Positions 1 through 11,699 of a stretch of DNA of 64,000 bases are shown piece by piece (position 1 is the stretch's first letter; every line of letters starts with the position of its first letter). Origin of the DNA: Apostichopus japonicus (lineage: Eukaryota; Echinodermata; Holothuroidea; Aspidochirotida; Stichopodidae); NCBI RefSeq assembly GCF_037975245.1, contig NC_092572.1, positions 28,319,989-28,383,988 on the forward strand, in the 5' to 3' direction. Position numbers and translations under genes: made by a program. The notes under the pieces are model-generated. The model was not told the origin of the DNA, searched no databases, and worked only from the letters and a program-made list of their open reading frames with translations.

Positions 1-181
1 TCAGGTTATTGGTCCATTGAGAAACAACATTGGGATATTTATAAGTTTTATTATGTATTGCTGTGATTATGTCGAGCTTTACCCGTCACTCTAATGCACT
101 CACATTTATTTTTCAGTTGGTATAAGTGTCGCCTATTCGAGCTATGTTTAGATCCCATGATGCAATGCTACACTTTTACTA

Positions 182-250
182 GTTGCCATGGTGACAGGCA
201 CAGGCCTAGGTACATGCAGCCTAAACAAAGGTGTTTGTTGCCATGGCAAC
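182..250. promoter_or_regulatory. Paired RFX X-boxes with a forkhead site between them
   Basis: Seen: GTTGCCATGGTGAC at 182-195 and the perfect palindrome GTTGCCATGGCAAC at 237-250. Both match the X-box bound by RFX factors (GTNRCC then RGYAAC half-sites). Between them, TAAACAAAG at about 222-230 matches the forkhead/FOXJ1 core RYAAACA. Known: RFX and FOXJ1 jointly drive motile-cilia genes, often with X-boxes within about 150 bases of the start. Inference: a promoter or enhancer of a ciliary gene. On the minus strand a possible ATG lies about 25 bases beyond the first X-box (157-155), so the gene may run off the left edge. The motifs are clear; the function is inferred. Confidence 0.6.
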
Positions 251-600
251 CTGTTGTCTAAGTCAGAAGTTGCAAATGGGCCAAAGTGGTTAAAGTGCTA
301 CTTGTTGTTACTATTACTAGATGAGGGATTTCCCCGTTAGAGTTTACTGAAAAATTTCCCGCTCCTGAACTTGACAGTCATTTGTTGCTGTTAATTAGCT
401 ACAAAATTCATCATAAATTTGATTTTTCTTTCTTGACCTATAACTATGGGCTTCTGTTGGGCACACAACATCTTGTCAGGAGTGATTATAGCTAAGTATT
501 GTGTGTTCATGTACGGGTATTTTAAAGGGCATGTTTTCATGGACTGCAGGGACATAAGTTTTTCTGAGCGAGTTTTCAAGACTTGTTAAATCCTAGTAAT
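251..600. other. No gene seen
   Basis: Unique-looking AT-rich sequence between the X-box cluster and the tandem repeat. The only open frame is short and has no motif. I see no exon, RNA or repeat here. Confidence 0.5.
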
Positions 601-1640
601 AATACTGTATTAAGGGTCTACACAGTTTATATAATGAAAGAAATTTCAGAGGATTTTGGCATTTATTCGCCCAGTACTGTATGTATGTGTTGCTATGAGA
701 GGCTTTGCTACTTCAATCCTATTAACAATTTCTTCTCATTTTTTCTCTAAGTTCATTCATATTATAACAAAATAGCAATATGTGTGATATAAGGAGATGT
801 TCCTATGTACCGAACCCAAATATGTTTCTATTGGAGGTCTACACAGTTTTTTATAAAGCAAGAAATTTCAGAGGGTTTTGAAAATTATTCGCCCTGTACT
901 GTATGTATGTGTTGCTATGCGAGGTTTTGCTACTTCAATCCTATTAAAAATTTCTTCTCATTTTTTCTCTAAATTCATTCATATTGCAACAAAACAGCAA
1001 TAAGTGTGCTCTTAGGAGATGTTCGTATGCACCGAACCCAAATATGTTTCTAATTGGAGGTCTACATTGTTTTTTATAATGCAAGAAATTTCAGAGGATT
1101 TTGACAATTATTTGCCCTGTACTGTATGTATGTGTTGCTATGAGAGGTTTTGCTACTTCAGTCCTATTAACACTTTCTTCTCATTTTTTTCTCTAAATTC
1201 ATTCATATTGCCACAAAATAGCAATAAGTGTGCTCTTAGGAGATGTTCGTATGCACCGAACCCAAATATGTTTCTATTGGAGGTCTACACAGTTTTTTAT
1301 AATGCAAGAAATTTCAGAGGATTTTGGAATTTATTCGCCCTGTGCTGTATGTATGTGTTGCTATGTCAGGTTTTGCTGCTTCAATCCTATTAAAATTTTC
1401 TTCTCATTTTTTCTCTAAATTTATTCATATTGCCACAAAATAGCAATAAGTGTGCTCTTAGGAGATGTTCGCATTCACCGAACCCAAATATGTTTCTATT
1501 GGAGCTCTACACAGATTTTTATAATGCAAGTAATTTCAGAGGATTTTGGAATTTATTCACCCTGTGCTGTATGTATGTAATTGCTATCAGAAGTTTTGCT
1601 GCTTCAATCTTATAAAAATTCTAGTCCCAAATTTCATATT
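600..1640. repeat. Tandem repeat, 222-bp unit, about 4.5 copies
   Basis: The marker GGTCTACA recurs at about 615, 836, 1059, 1282 and (as GCTCTACA) 1504, spacing 221-223 bases. Each unit holds the same succession: AATTTCAGAGGATTTTG, a CTGTACTGTATGTATGTG stretch, a TTCTTCTCATTTTTTCTCT pyrimidine block, and CACCGAACCCAAATATG. Divergence is low to moderate. The open frames inside are repeats of the unit, not genes. The array sits just downstream (minus-strand sense) of the beta-propeller exon, where that gene's 3' UTR would lie. Confidence 0.9.
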
Positions 1641-1780
1641 ATTTCCAAGACTCGCAAAAGCAGTACAAATAAACGTAATCTACAGAAGTGTTCGCAGTCA
1701 CTGATACCTAACTTGGTAGTTTTTCTAGCCTATTTTCATTATTCTAGATGTAAAATAAAATTCCTGTTTACTTGTTTACA

Positions 1781-2578
1781 CTATCCTACTGTACTTACTG
1801 TGCTGTATACAGTCAGTGTTCCTTCATCTGTTGCTATAAACATAAACCTGTTTACATCGTTTATCCTGATTCTAAGCAACCACTCATCAATAACTAGGAA
1901 AGTAAACAATTTATGATTCTCAGAGAGAGAGTAAACAACAACACCAGCAGGGAGATACCTACATGATACAAACACCAGACCAAACTCACTGCTTACAGTG
2001 ATACTGAATGCATATGAGTAGCCTGTTGTAATGTATTCATGTAACATCACTCCCTCCATGTTGTATCTAATGGCTATACCCTTGTATGCAGATATAAACA
2101 GATTATCGCCATAAACTGTTATATCTGTAAGATAATCACCTACTAATCCTTCCAAGGTGATTGTCTTGATTTTATTTAAACTAAAATCAAACACAATCAC
2201 CTCGTTAGAAGACAAACCAATAAATATCTCCCCCTCTCTGACAGTCATACAATTGGCTTCTCCATCGCGTAACAGATCACTGTATGTGGGTATGTCGTCT
2301 GTCTTGATATTGAAGACTTCCAACTGATCACCACACACAGTGACTATACGAGAATCATCCAAGAATGAAACATAACGAGGCCGCCATCTTGAAGGATTCT
2401 TAAATTCTTTAGAATAAAACCGAGTTATAAATGGCGACGAAGAATCAGGAATACTTAATGCAAACAGGTCTATGAATGATGTCCTTGTGTCTTCGTTGTG
2501 ACCGCTAACAGCAACTTTGGTAGAATCCAACGTCATATCACGCAGCTGCCAGTCGCCTTCACCGGTAAACCTGGGCAA
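1781..2578 (-). CDS. Terminal exon of a beta-propeller (NHL/TRIM-like) protein
   Basis: The frame encodes about 265 residues ending in TAG at 1781-1783. It has no ATG near its 5' end: the first codon, TTG, follows GCAG directly, with a pyrimidine run further upstream, so I read it as a last exon with its acceptor at 2579-2581. The protein shows about five or six repeated blade-like strands, each with a hydrophobic pair then V-F or V-Y: DSRIVTVCGDQLEVFNI, EVIVFDFSLNKIKTI, DNLFISAYKGIAIRYN, GLVFVSCRYL and FMFIATDEGTLTVYST. This fits the C-terminal propeller of NHL or WD-type proteins; in echinoderms such exons often follow RING/B-box (TRIM) modules. No RING or B-box was found upstream, so the front of the gene is missing, remote or lost. 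The frame is intact. The ligase assignment is inference only. Confidence 0.6.
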   Translation of the reverse strand: MPRFTGEGDWQLRDMTLDSTKVAVSGHNEDTRTSFIDLFALSIPDSSSPFITRFYSKEFKNPSRWRPRYVSFLDDSRIVTVCGDQLEVFNIKTDDIPTYSDLLRDGEANCMTVREGEIFIGLSSNEVIVFDFSLNKIKTITLEGLVGDYLTDITVYGDNLFISAYKGIAIRYNMEGVMLHEYITTGYSYAFSITVSSEFGLVFVSCRYLPAGVVVYSLSENHKLFTFLVIDEWLLRIRINDVNRFMFIATDEGTLTVYSTVSTVG

Positions 2579-2821
2579 CTGCGTACGATGAACTCTATTA
2601 TATACAAGGCAAAAAAAAGTACAATATTAGGTTAAGTTTACAAGGCCGTGTCCATGGTAACGGAGAATGTTGTCAGACACTATGCATATAGTCGCTGGAG
2701 AATGTACGTTTTCATAACAAAAGCAAGAAAATAACGGAAGCTGAAGCACCCTCCCCCCAAAGTGTTAATACTAAATAATAAACAAAAAATAAAGAAATAA
2801 ACAAACAACTAAACAAACTCA

Positions 2822-3835
2822 CGGATCGTATATTTGCGAACATGTTGAGAGGAATTTCGCCCTTTACACGAGCTCTGGGATATGGAAATAGCTATTTACA
2901 CGATTGAGTGTATCAATTCATATGACATACATATAAGCGATTGGCCCGTAAGACGGGTTTCGTCGAGCACCCGGATCACGGGTGAACATTATGCTGTGAT
3001 TTATTAATTATTAAAATTAACAAACAAACAATAAAATAATTTTGGATCAATGAGACGCGAGGGCTTAATAAGGTTTCTCAGAAACTTGGCATATCCGCTG
3101 GTGATTATGTGTATTATATTCTCAGACTGAACTCCTCCCCGTGCAAATTAAGAAAGAACGTAAAAAAGAATTAACAGGAAAAATTTACAGAACCTGATCG
3201 AAGCCCCCCCCCCCCCTACCAATTCAGAATAAATTGTAAACAACTATCAATAAATAAGCAAACAATTACACTAACGGATCGAGTTTGTTGAGAGAATTTT
3301 CGCTCTAAACACGAGCTATAAGATAAGGAGATACATGTTTACACGATTGAGTGTATTAATTCATATGACAGTATATAATAGGCGATTGACCCGTAAGACG
3401 GGTTGTCGTCGAGCGCCCAGATCACGGGCGTACATTGTGCTGAAAAGTAACAACACATGGAAACGATCGATGAAATATTATGATATAATACAATATCTTT
3501 CTTACCCGCCCGTTCCCTATATGGAGTATACTATAGCTGTTTACACGATTGAGTGTATCAATGCATACTCATAGGACATGCAGTATAATAAGCGACATGG
3601 CCCGTAAAACGGGCTTTCGTTGAGCACCCGTATCACGGGTGAACAATATGCTGTGATTTCTTAGTTTAAAATTAAGTAAATATAATTGTGGATCAATGAG
3701 GCGCGAGGGCTTAAATAGGTTACTCAGAAACTAGGCATATATAGCCGCTGGTGATTATGCATATATTCTCAGCTGGCTGACCCCTCCCCGTGCAAATTAA
3801 GAAAAGAACGTAAAAAAAGTAAAACAATTAATTTA
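2822..3835. repeat. Three diverged copies of a hairpin-bearing repeat
   Basis: Module 1 (ACGGATCG ... TTTACACGATTGAGTGTAT ... CCCGTAAGACGGGT ... CACCCGGATCACGGGTG) occurs at about 2822-3000, 3274-3445 and 3515-3655. It contains two short hairpins: CCCGT/ACGGG and CACCC/GGGTG. Module 2 (GGATCAATGAGACGCGAGGG ... CCCCGTGCAAATTAAG) follows copies 1 and 3 at about 3043-3165 and 3690-3815 but is absent after copy 2. A poly-C run lies at about 3206-3219. Family unknown; no coding potential. Confidence 0.75.
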
Positions 3836-6439
3836 TATACTAGCTGTTGACCCCAAATATGTTATATATTCAAATATGCCGGTCACCTTTGGTCAAAATT
3901 CTTAGTTTTAATTGCAACCAAGGAAGTTTTCCTCACTCGGATTTTCAGTCATCTTGTGTGTTACTTAAAAATGTATGAGAACAATTTTGAGAGTAAAAAC
4001 CTGAAGGAAAGTATATTTTGAATACTTATAGCAATTTTAGCGTGCTGTAATTTGGGGCATGCATATACTGACTATACCGGTCCCGACCTTTACGGACCTT
4101 AATTCTCCAAAAAGCTTGCAGTTGTCTGCAGCATGCATAGCAATATCGCTCTATTGATCATTCTTCCTCTGTTGAGAGAGTCCTTTAATTAATTAATTTC
4201 GGGTGGGAAGATACTGGTCCCCTGGCCAACTATCAGAAGTACAACACCTAACAGAAAAGAACTGATCCAGGACCTCTGCACAATTTTGCAAACATACACA
4301 AAGGGCGAAAGTTTTTAAATCGATGGCGCTATACCAATGTAAATAAAGCGGAAATGTAAAAATAGATGGCGGGCTTCCACAATTCATTATCAAATCAAGT
4401 TTTACACTCTACAAAGCGACCGCAAGGTGCTTTTCGCATTAGGGGACGTCATCTTCTTATCAAAGATAGGTTAAATTGTAAGGATATATCATATAGAAAG
4501 TGCATTTCCATGAACAAAAGGACCCCTTTCCTACGCTTATATCCTTCACAAAGAAGCACATCCAGAAGGGAATTTCAAATATTACGAGTATTGTAGTGAA
4601 TTACCAAAATTGATGATATTGCCCGTGTACGACGTTAATCTGTTCTCTGAGCTCCAAACCCGAAATGAGAACCACAAAAGATAGATTTATGGAAAGGGTC
4701 ATGCGAAAAGTTCCTCTGGTTCAATATAATATGGATATTTCAAAGACATTTAATGGTTGTATATGGCATGAGAAATGCCTAAAGCTAAATTATACTTTCG
4801 TTTAAAATATCTACAGCTCTTCATTGTTCACTAATCAAATCAAATCATACAAATACCTCATTTATACGACAAACTACATTAACCCTACTTTAATGGTACG
4901 TTAATAATACACATGGCTAATCATTCATAGATAAACCTGGCTTTTATCCGTATGACATCTATTCAATAAGATCAATAATAAAAGTAAAATGATACATTAA
5001 TGTTTGAACGGAAACTCTAGTCTACGAGGATCACACGGAGTATACATTCAATCAATCAAGGGGAGCGGTGGGGCAATCACACCTACTTCAGGCTGGTTTT
5101 ACACCCCTTGAGGGATGTTGGAGCGGTGCGGTTTGTCTCTTATTTAGTATTTCAGCACTTGATTGTGTTCACGAATATCGAATCGGGATTACAATTAAAT
5201 GAAACCACTTATTTATTTGTACCCTTAATGTAAAAGTACTTCATTTCTCTCACATTTATTATTATTATGCTTCCAAGTCTCTGCGAAGGAATTTCTCACA
5301 CTTTAACAGCTTCCGGTGAATTCGTCACCCCCCCCCCCACCAGGGGTTTAAACAAATTCCAGTGATATAAAACAAAATCGCTCTGAAAAGTAATATGTGT
5401 GTGTGTATCAAAGCGCTATTCGAGAACAAGAATATCCAAACCTACACAGATCCAGGACACCAGGGCTAAAAACACATCGCCAGGAATGGTCCTCTTGAAA
5501 AGAAATAACACCGCGGCGTAAATATTCTGGTAAGGCGGATCCCAACGAAAATAAAATAACCTTGCGCCTATCCGCCAAAGACAACGTTTAAAAAAAAAAT
5601 CACTTTCTTACATCTCTTCGTACACCCACCAAAATGGTAAGTAAAGCGATTTGGGGGGCGGGGGGGGGGGGGGGCTGTGGCTGGGGCTGTTGCTCTTTGC
5701 TATACGCCACTTAAATATTTCAAAACGCTTCAATGTCTGAGGGCTTGGCCCTCTAAACCCCGCCGGGCCTCTTTCTAGTATATTTGACTATTAAGCAGTT
5801 AACATGATGATTCTTTTAATGTAAATCAATGAACCAGTTATCGAGATCCCGATGTTTGTTTGACCGCTCAGATATTTTCTGCAGACGCCGATAAATCGCT
5901 CGCAAAAAAAAAACAGAGGGGAACGTTAAATTAACATGTGATTTACCGTCATGTCTATGTCTAAGCTAGTGAAGTTAAACAAAGCTGCCAGTATCTAAGT
6001 CTTGTTTGATATTCTTCTCTATCGTGAGGTTTCCTTCAAGATATATGCTGTCGGGAAACGATGCTTTGAAAAAGAGCTTATTGCCGCCAATGTCACATGA
6101 ATAACTCACAAGAGAGTGAAAACGGCTGTTTACATTTATTAGCAAATGCACTGCCTGTAACTATGAAATGTATCTCAACAGAACAACCTAACACACACAC
6201 ACACACGCAAACTATAAGACTTACCTTTGAATTTCAAAAAATATAAATTTCGCATTTTTCCTCATTATTTCTAATATTCATATTACACAGCCTCAAATAC
6301 GAGAGCGCAACCCTCTTGCTTCATTATGAAGAGAGATAAAGAATTTAAAATCAGATTTACGGCCGCATTAATGAATACTGAGATTTCACCAGTGAGTAAT
6401 ACTATATTTATAGGTCTGTGTGCTAAGTATACCTGTTTG
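3836..6439. other. No gene seen
   Basis: AT-rich non-coding sequence. Features are low-complexity only: a C-run near 5329-5339, a TG run near 5397-5406, and a G-run of about 20 near 5655-5675 that may be poorly assembled. Short open frames around 4193-4596 lack motifs and splice context. Confidence 0.5.
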
Positions 6440-7345
6440 TTTCTACACACGGGTGAGTCCTGAATGTATCAGTGACGTTAGCGTCTTATATAGAATGACC
6501 TTTGACCTCATAAAAAGCAATATATTTGTACTGACCCAGGTGAATGTACTTACAAATTATGAAGTTCATTTAAGTTGCACCTCTGGAGTGATGGTGTTTA
6601 CATGATTCCACTTTAAATACATAATGATTCTTGCACTCACTAATATGGATCTCTATACCACACATTCAGCCCATTCAAGTTTCAATATTTGTGGCACTGT
6701 CACAACAACATTATCAGACTTTGACCACTATTGACCTGACATGATCTTTGACCCCAACATAACAAAATGCTTTGTTTGTACTCACTACGGTAAAGTGTCT
6801 TACAACGTATGCTTTTAAGCTTGAAGGTATGTTTATATAAAGATTATGTGTTATTATTATTATTACAAGGTTTTAATTTTTGGACCTCATTAGAACATAA
6901 TAAGTTTCTTGAACTAGCTTAGATGGATTCACATACGACGTATGAATTTCATCTGAACTTTAATTTAGAGTTTTTACAAGGTTTACAGACTGTAACCTGT
7001 GTTGAACTCGAGTGATCTTTAATCTCCATATAAAACAACAAATTATTGTCCTCATTAAAGTAATTACACACACCAAGTATTAAGTCCATCCGAGCTTGGC
7101 TTATGGCTAGAAGTTTAACGACGTTGTCCTTATTTCTTGAGTTATCTTGTTTATAAAGTGTTCAGACTTTGACATCAGTTGACGTCGTATGTCTATTTGC
7201 ATCCACCAATTTCAATTGGGTTCTTTTACTAACTTAAAGACAAATCCATTTACAATGCATCAACTTCGGCCATCATATACTTTTTGAGTTTTTGTGTTTA
7301 CAAACAGTGTCGCATACACTAAGACGCAACCGCACAAATAACGAC
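6440..7345. repeat. Degenerate TGACCT-rich dispersed repeat
   Basis: Contains several TGACCT or TTGACC words, phrases such as ACCAAGTATTAAGTCCATCC, and a CATCACCATCAACC-like end. The same vocabulary recurs near 12.8-13.25, 38.2-38.4, 48.5-48.7, 51.6-51.9, 53.5-54.1, 57.5-59.8 and 62.0-62.2 kb. A perfect DR1 (TGACCT T TGACCT) lies at 6496-6508. Boundaries are approximate; likely several old overlapping copies. Confidence 0.55.
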
Positions 7346-9367
7346 ATCACCATCAACCAAATTCCAATTATGCCCCCGCCAATTTAATGAAAATAGAACG
7401 GAGGAACAAATTAACCGTAGCATCGCTGAAAGGAACATATATTCATGACATATTATATATATTATAATATATTCATGACATATTAGAATGAAGCATTCGT
7501 TTAGTCGGAGATGGGAGTAACCTTCAGTCTATACAGATGGGGAACTTAAGACGGCAAAGTGGGATTCGGGTCACATTTAAGGCAATTGATTTAAGGCGGG
7601 TTACTAAATAGGGTATTACTTACGGTGTGATGGTGGGCTGGATCATATTGTCCATCTTCTGACAGATATCTCAAAAGTTCACACGATCCTGCTCAACTGA
7701 ACCGAAATAATAGTACTTAATTAAAGGTTCATACTAATCATATAACACAAGTGCAAAATGTTTCTGTCTTTTGTTTAAGTAAGCAGTATTGCACCTTTAA
7801 CATATACTGATTTGAAAACTATATATATATATAAATATGTCTAACATACGCACAGCGTTGTTGTTCTATGTAGACATGTTCAAAAGGCTACTTTCGGAAC
7901 ACACAATTTGGATCCAAGGTTTCATTGATGTTAAGAAATATACAGCATAAAATTAGTGCGTCCCAGAAATGATTGAATCTTTGGAAGAATTAATGTGTTG
8001 AACTAAGTACAGTCAAATTAGATTATATTAAGTAGAAATATCATTTTTTATAAATGTACCTCAAATACAGATTCAAAGGGTATATTAAATAACTAGTATG
8101 ATGTACATAAACAAAATAGTGTAACACTAAGAAGTATTGATGCAAACATGTTAGTTCTCCCATTAATATTTCCAATAATGAACTAATTATTTTACGAGTT
8201 GACAATAGGTCTACATTGCAAGAGCATCAAGAGGAGTCTACAGTTTTCCAACTGAATTGAGGTTGACCACTCACTAGGAGTTAATGCTTTTATTATGGAG
8301 TGATGTAAGCTACAGAAATAAGGCTATAATAACTTCACGCTTAAACCTGATATACTAATGTCAATCCAGTCAAAGAATATTCCCATAGCTGAACTGAAGT
8401 TCATTGTCTAAAATAATTACTGGAAATCTTAATTCATCACAAAATTTGATGAACTTATCTGGCAACAGTTCTACATTGTTTGTGTTTCTCCATGCACAAT
8501 GTACGAAAACAAAAGAATAAATAAGTAGACAATTTATGAAGTGTAATGATGTTAGTTAACATTATATATCAGGAATATAAAGCTTGGAACTTGGAATGAT
8601 CAGGAAGTTGTTAACCTACACTTCATGTAGTACAAACGGTTTATAGGTATAAATGGTTTACATTGAAATAACCATATCTAACGTTAGAAACATTATATTA
8701 AGATGATGGTCTCAGTTAATTAATAATATAGACTGTCTTTCTCTTTAAGCTTATGTGTCACTGTCACAGTATACCCGCTACCGGAGTACCCCATAACGCT
8801 ACCTTCTAAACCATAGCCGTTGACATATATAATACTGATAACTGTGTACTGATGTAATACACACAGAGAAAAGGTAACACTTACATTGAAAGCCACTCTA
8901 ATTCACTAGTGTGATGTTGCCGTGTGAACCAAGGATCATTTGAATCCTTCTTCGTCAACTTAAAACACACCCGAGCTGAAAATAATCACGAATAGTACCT
9001 TGATGTAACCCGAAGAGGAGGAAGTTACCCCAATGTAGTAAGAACGACGTTATGGAAATACGATGAATAGAAATGAGTTGTGAGAGTGGCAATATGAAAG
9101 TAGATTATTACACTGAACAGCACTGTACATATCAATACTGATATCGCGTGAATGATAAACAACGCCCATTGTACACGTACGAGATTGTGCTTTGATCTCT
9201 ACAGTTGAGTTCAAAGGTTCATTTGTACACGTACACGGAAACCAGCAGATTTATGGTATGTATATTCAAGTCAACTAGTGTAGATTTTCCTTTCCTGTGT
9301 TTCCCCTTTCAAAATTCAGTTTCACAGTAGAATGGGTATATGATATTTATTGTGTAGCCACACGACT
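7346..9367. other. No gene seen
   Basis: Non-coding AT-rich sequence with only short AT runs (for example near 7455-7470 and 7821-7834). No exon, RNA gene or repeat copy that I can recognise. Confidence 0.5.
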
Positions 9368-9780
9368 ATGGCAAGCCATATGGGACAAACACCGTATAAT
9401 ATATCCGCGTACTAATACGAAAATACGCGTATTAATTCGAATATATACGCGAATTACTTCAGACAATTGGCATGTCCTATAGCTTTCACAAACGAGTTTA
9501 GAGTGATATCACATTGTAGCCTCTTCAGGGCAATACATGAGAGACAACAGCATGATTTAATACGTGCATATACGCGAATACACATATTTACTGGAATTAG
9601 TGTGTGTACATATTCCAATTAATCCTCATATGTATTCGAATTAATACGTGTTTGTATTCGAATTAATACACGGATATATGATTGGCAAATAATATGCATA
9701 TATGTTCGAATATATACGCGTATGTATTTTAATAAATACTCGGATATATTATGCGGTGTTTGTCCCAAATGGCTTGCCAT
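9368..9780. repeat. Foldback (inverted-repeat) element A
   Basis: The left end ATGGCAAGCCATATGGGACA (from 9368) returns as its reverse complement at about 9761-9780. The arms continue inward through ACACCGTATAATATATCCG and its mirror CGGATATATTATGCGGTGT. The interior is made of small palindromes: ATTCGAATTAATACG and CGCGTAT. Total about 413 bp. It lies head to tail with foldback B and shares its TGGGACAAA motif. Confidence 0.75.
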
Positions 9781-9783
9781 ATT

Positions 9784-10118
9784 GCTGACCCTGTGGGACA
9801 AATATACCATATTATGTACCCATATTAAATCGAATATATACATGGATTCTTGATTAGCCAATCAGAAGGTCGATTTATATGGTTGTATTAAATCGAATAT
9901 ATACACGTATAATTTCGAATGTATACGCGTATTAATTCAAATGTATACACGTATTATCATCTGATTTATTTCGTGTGTATATTCGAATTAATACGTTCAT
10001 ATATGTGATTTAAAGCAACCATATAAATCGACTATCTGATTGGGCTTATCAAATATTCGTGTATATATTCGAATTAATACGGGTACATAATATGGTATAT
10101 TTGTCCCACAGGGTCAGC
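9784..10118. repeat. Foldback (inverted-repeat) element B
   Basis: GCTGACCCTGTGGGACAAAT at 9784-9803 is answered by ATTTGTCCCACAGGGTCAGC at 10099-10118, an exact reverse complement. The arms run on through ATACCATATTATGTACCC and its mirror, and CGATTTATATGGTTG (about 9873-9887) mirrors CAACCATATAAATCG (about 10017-10031). The interior repeats TTCGAATTAATACG. About 335 bp in all. No coding capacity; looks like a MITE or foldback element. I see no clear target duplication. Confidence 0.8.
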
Positions 10119-10189
10119 CTTAAATGGGAACACAATTCCCATATATCTAGTCACTACTCGAAAAGTCTACACACCCAGCCAAAAATGTA

Positions 10190-10880
10190 CCCTAATTTTA
10201 CCTCGGTAAACTATGGTAAATGTGTGGTAAAAGGGGTAAATGTGTGGTAAAATTGTGGTAAAATAAACTGCGGTACATTTACCGCAGTTTTACCATGGTA
10301 TTACCGCGGTAAAAGTATGGTAAAAGTGCGGTACATTTACTGTGGTAAATTTACCGCAGTTTTACCATGGTATTACCGCGGTAAAAGTAGGGAAAAAGTG
10401 CGGTACATTTACTGCGGTAAATTTACCACAGTTTTACTATGGTATTACCGCGGTAAAAGTGCGGTACATTTACTACGGTAAATTTACCACAGTTTTACCA
10501 TGGTATTACCGCGGTAAAAGTGCGGTACATTTACTACGGTAAATTTACCACAGTTTTACCATGGTATTACCGCGGTAAAAGAAGGGTAAAAGTGTGGTAC
10601 ATTTACTACGGTAAATTTACCGCAGTTTTACCATGGTAGTATACCGCGGTAAAAGTAGGGGAAAAGTGTGGTACATTTACTACGGTAAATTTACCATAGC
10701 TTTACCATGATATTACTGGAGTAATTAAGTAGGGTAAATTTATATGGTACATAAACTACATAGGTGAAATTCCTACAATTGTGCCATGATTAACCACAGT
10801 AAAATTAGGGTAAAACTATACAGTGCAATTATACTATGGTAAATTTACCATAATTGTACCATGATTTTACCACAGTAGAG
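10190..10880. repeat. Left GGTAAA/TTTACC array, 61-74 bp units
   Basis: The word G(C/T)GGTACATTTACT recurs at about 10328, 10400, 10461, 10522, 10594 and 10668. Spacing is 61 bp, or about 72 where an extra TAAAAGTAGGG-type 11-mer is present. Units contain the palindromes TACCATGGTA and TTACCGCGGTAA, so either strand can fold. Copies decay toward the core. Confidence 0.85.
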
Positions 10881-11699
10881 CATATATGGGTCACACTATG
10901 AAACATGATGGTACATTTACAGCAATTTTTGCATGATTTTGTCCTATATTTTTGCAATACTGATAAGACAAACCTTTTGCCAGCTTATGTTCTACTCATA
11001 TCTTAATGTTGGCAATATAAATTACCTGTGGATATGAGTTGAATTAAGAAGAGAGACCAACTGCTATTCTTATATGTTATAGTATGCATCTATTTTCCTA
11101 AAAAAAAAGCAGTAGATATATACATAGAGAATTCCTTCATGTAATCCCTGATAAATTTGAGAGGAGACGACATTTAATTCTTTTTTCATCATGAGGGAAA
11201 ACCTAAAAGCCTTTAAAATGAAAAAAAAAAGAACTATATAAACTAGTACACATAAGGCATAGCTTCTGTGCCTCAACACTGAACACACAAAAATTGACCA
11301 ATCAGTGTCCTCAGATTTGGGTATTCTCTGTCAGGTCCATTAAATGACATGACAAGTCTATGTATCTATCTACAGAGTACTCTCTTCATTTAAACCAAGT
11401 TTTTGAGGACAAGTGGAGATCAAAAGTCCAATCTGTACTACCAGTTAAGTCTAAAGAAGATAGTCAGGAATCATACCTGCTAGGATTGTTGAAATTCAAC
11501 AAGTTTTCATGTGTGAAACCTCCATGGATTTGCTGAATTAAAAACTGTTGCATGCTACAACTGTGGACTTACATGTCAGGCATACACCCATTACAATGAG
11601 GGTAAAGGCATATACTGTAGCTAAATTATGATACAATACACTAATGGGTGGAATTCAAAGAAATTTATGGTGTACATGCTGATTGAAATTAGGACAAAA
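10881..11699. other. Core of the GGTAAA element, no gene
   Basis: Unique AT-rich sequence between the two arrays. The one open frame of note (11070-11288, minus) runs through poly-A and poly-T tracts and has no recognisable motif. Confidence 0.5.

Noticed and set aside
2648-2661. Possible third X-box, GTGTCCATGGTAAC
   Set aside because: Only one half-site fits the RFX consensus and no forkhead site is nearby.
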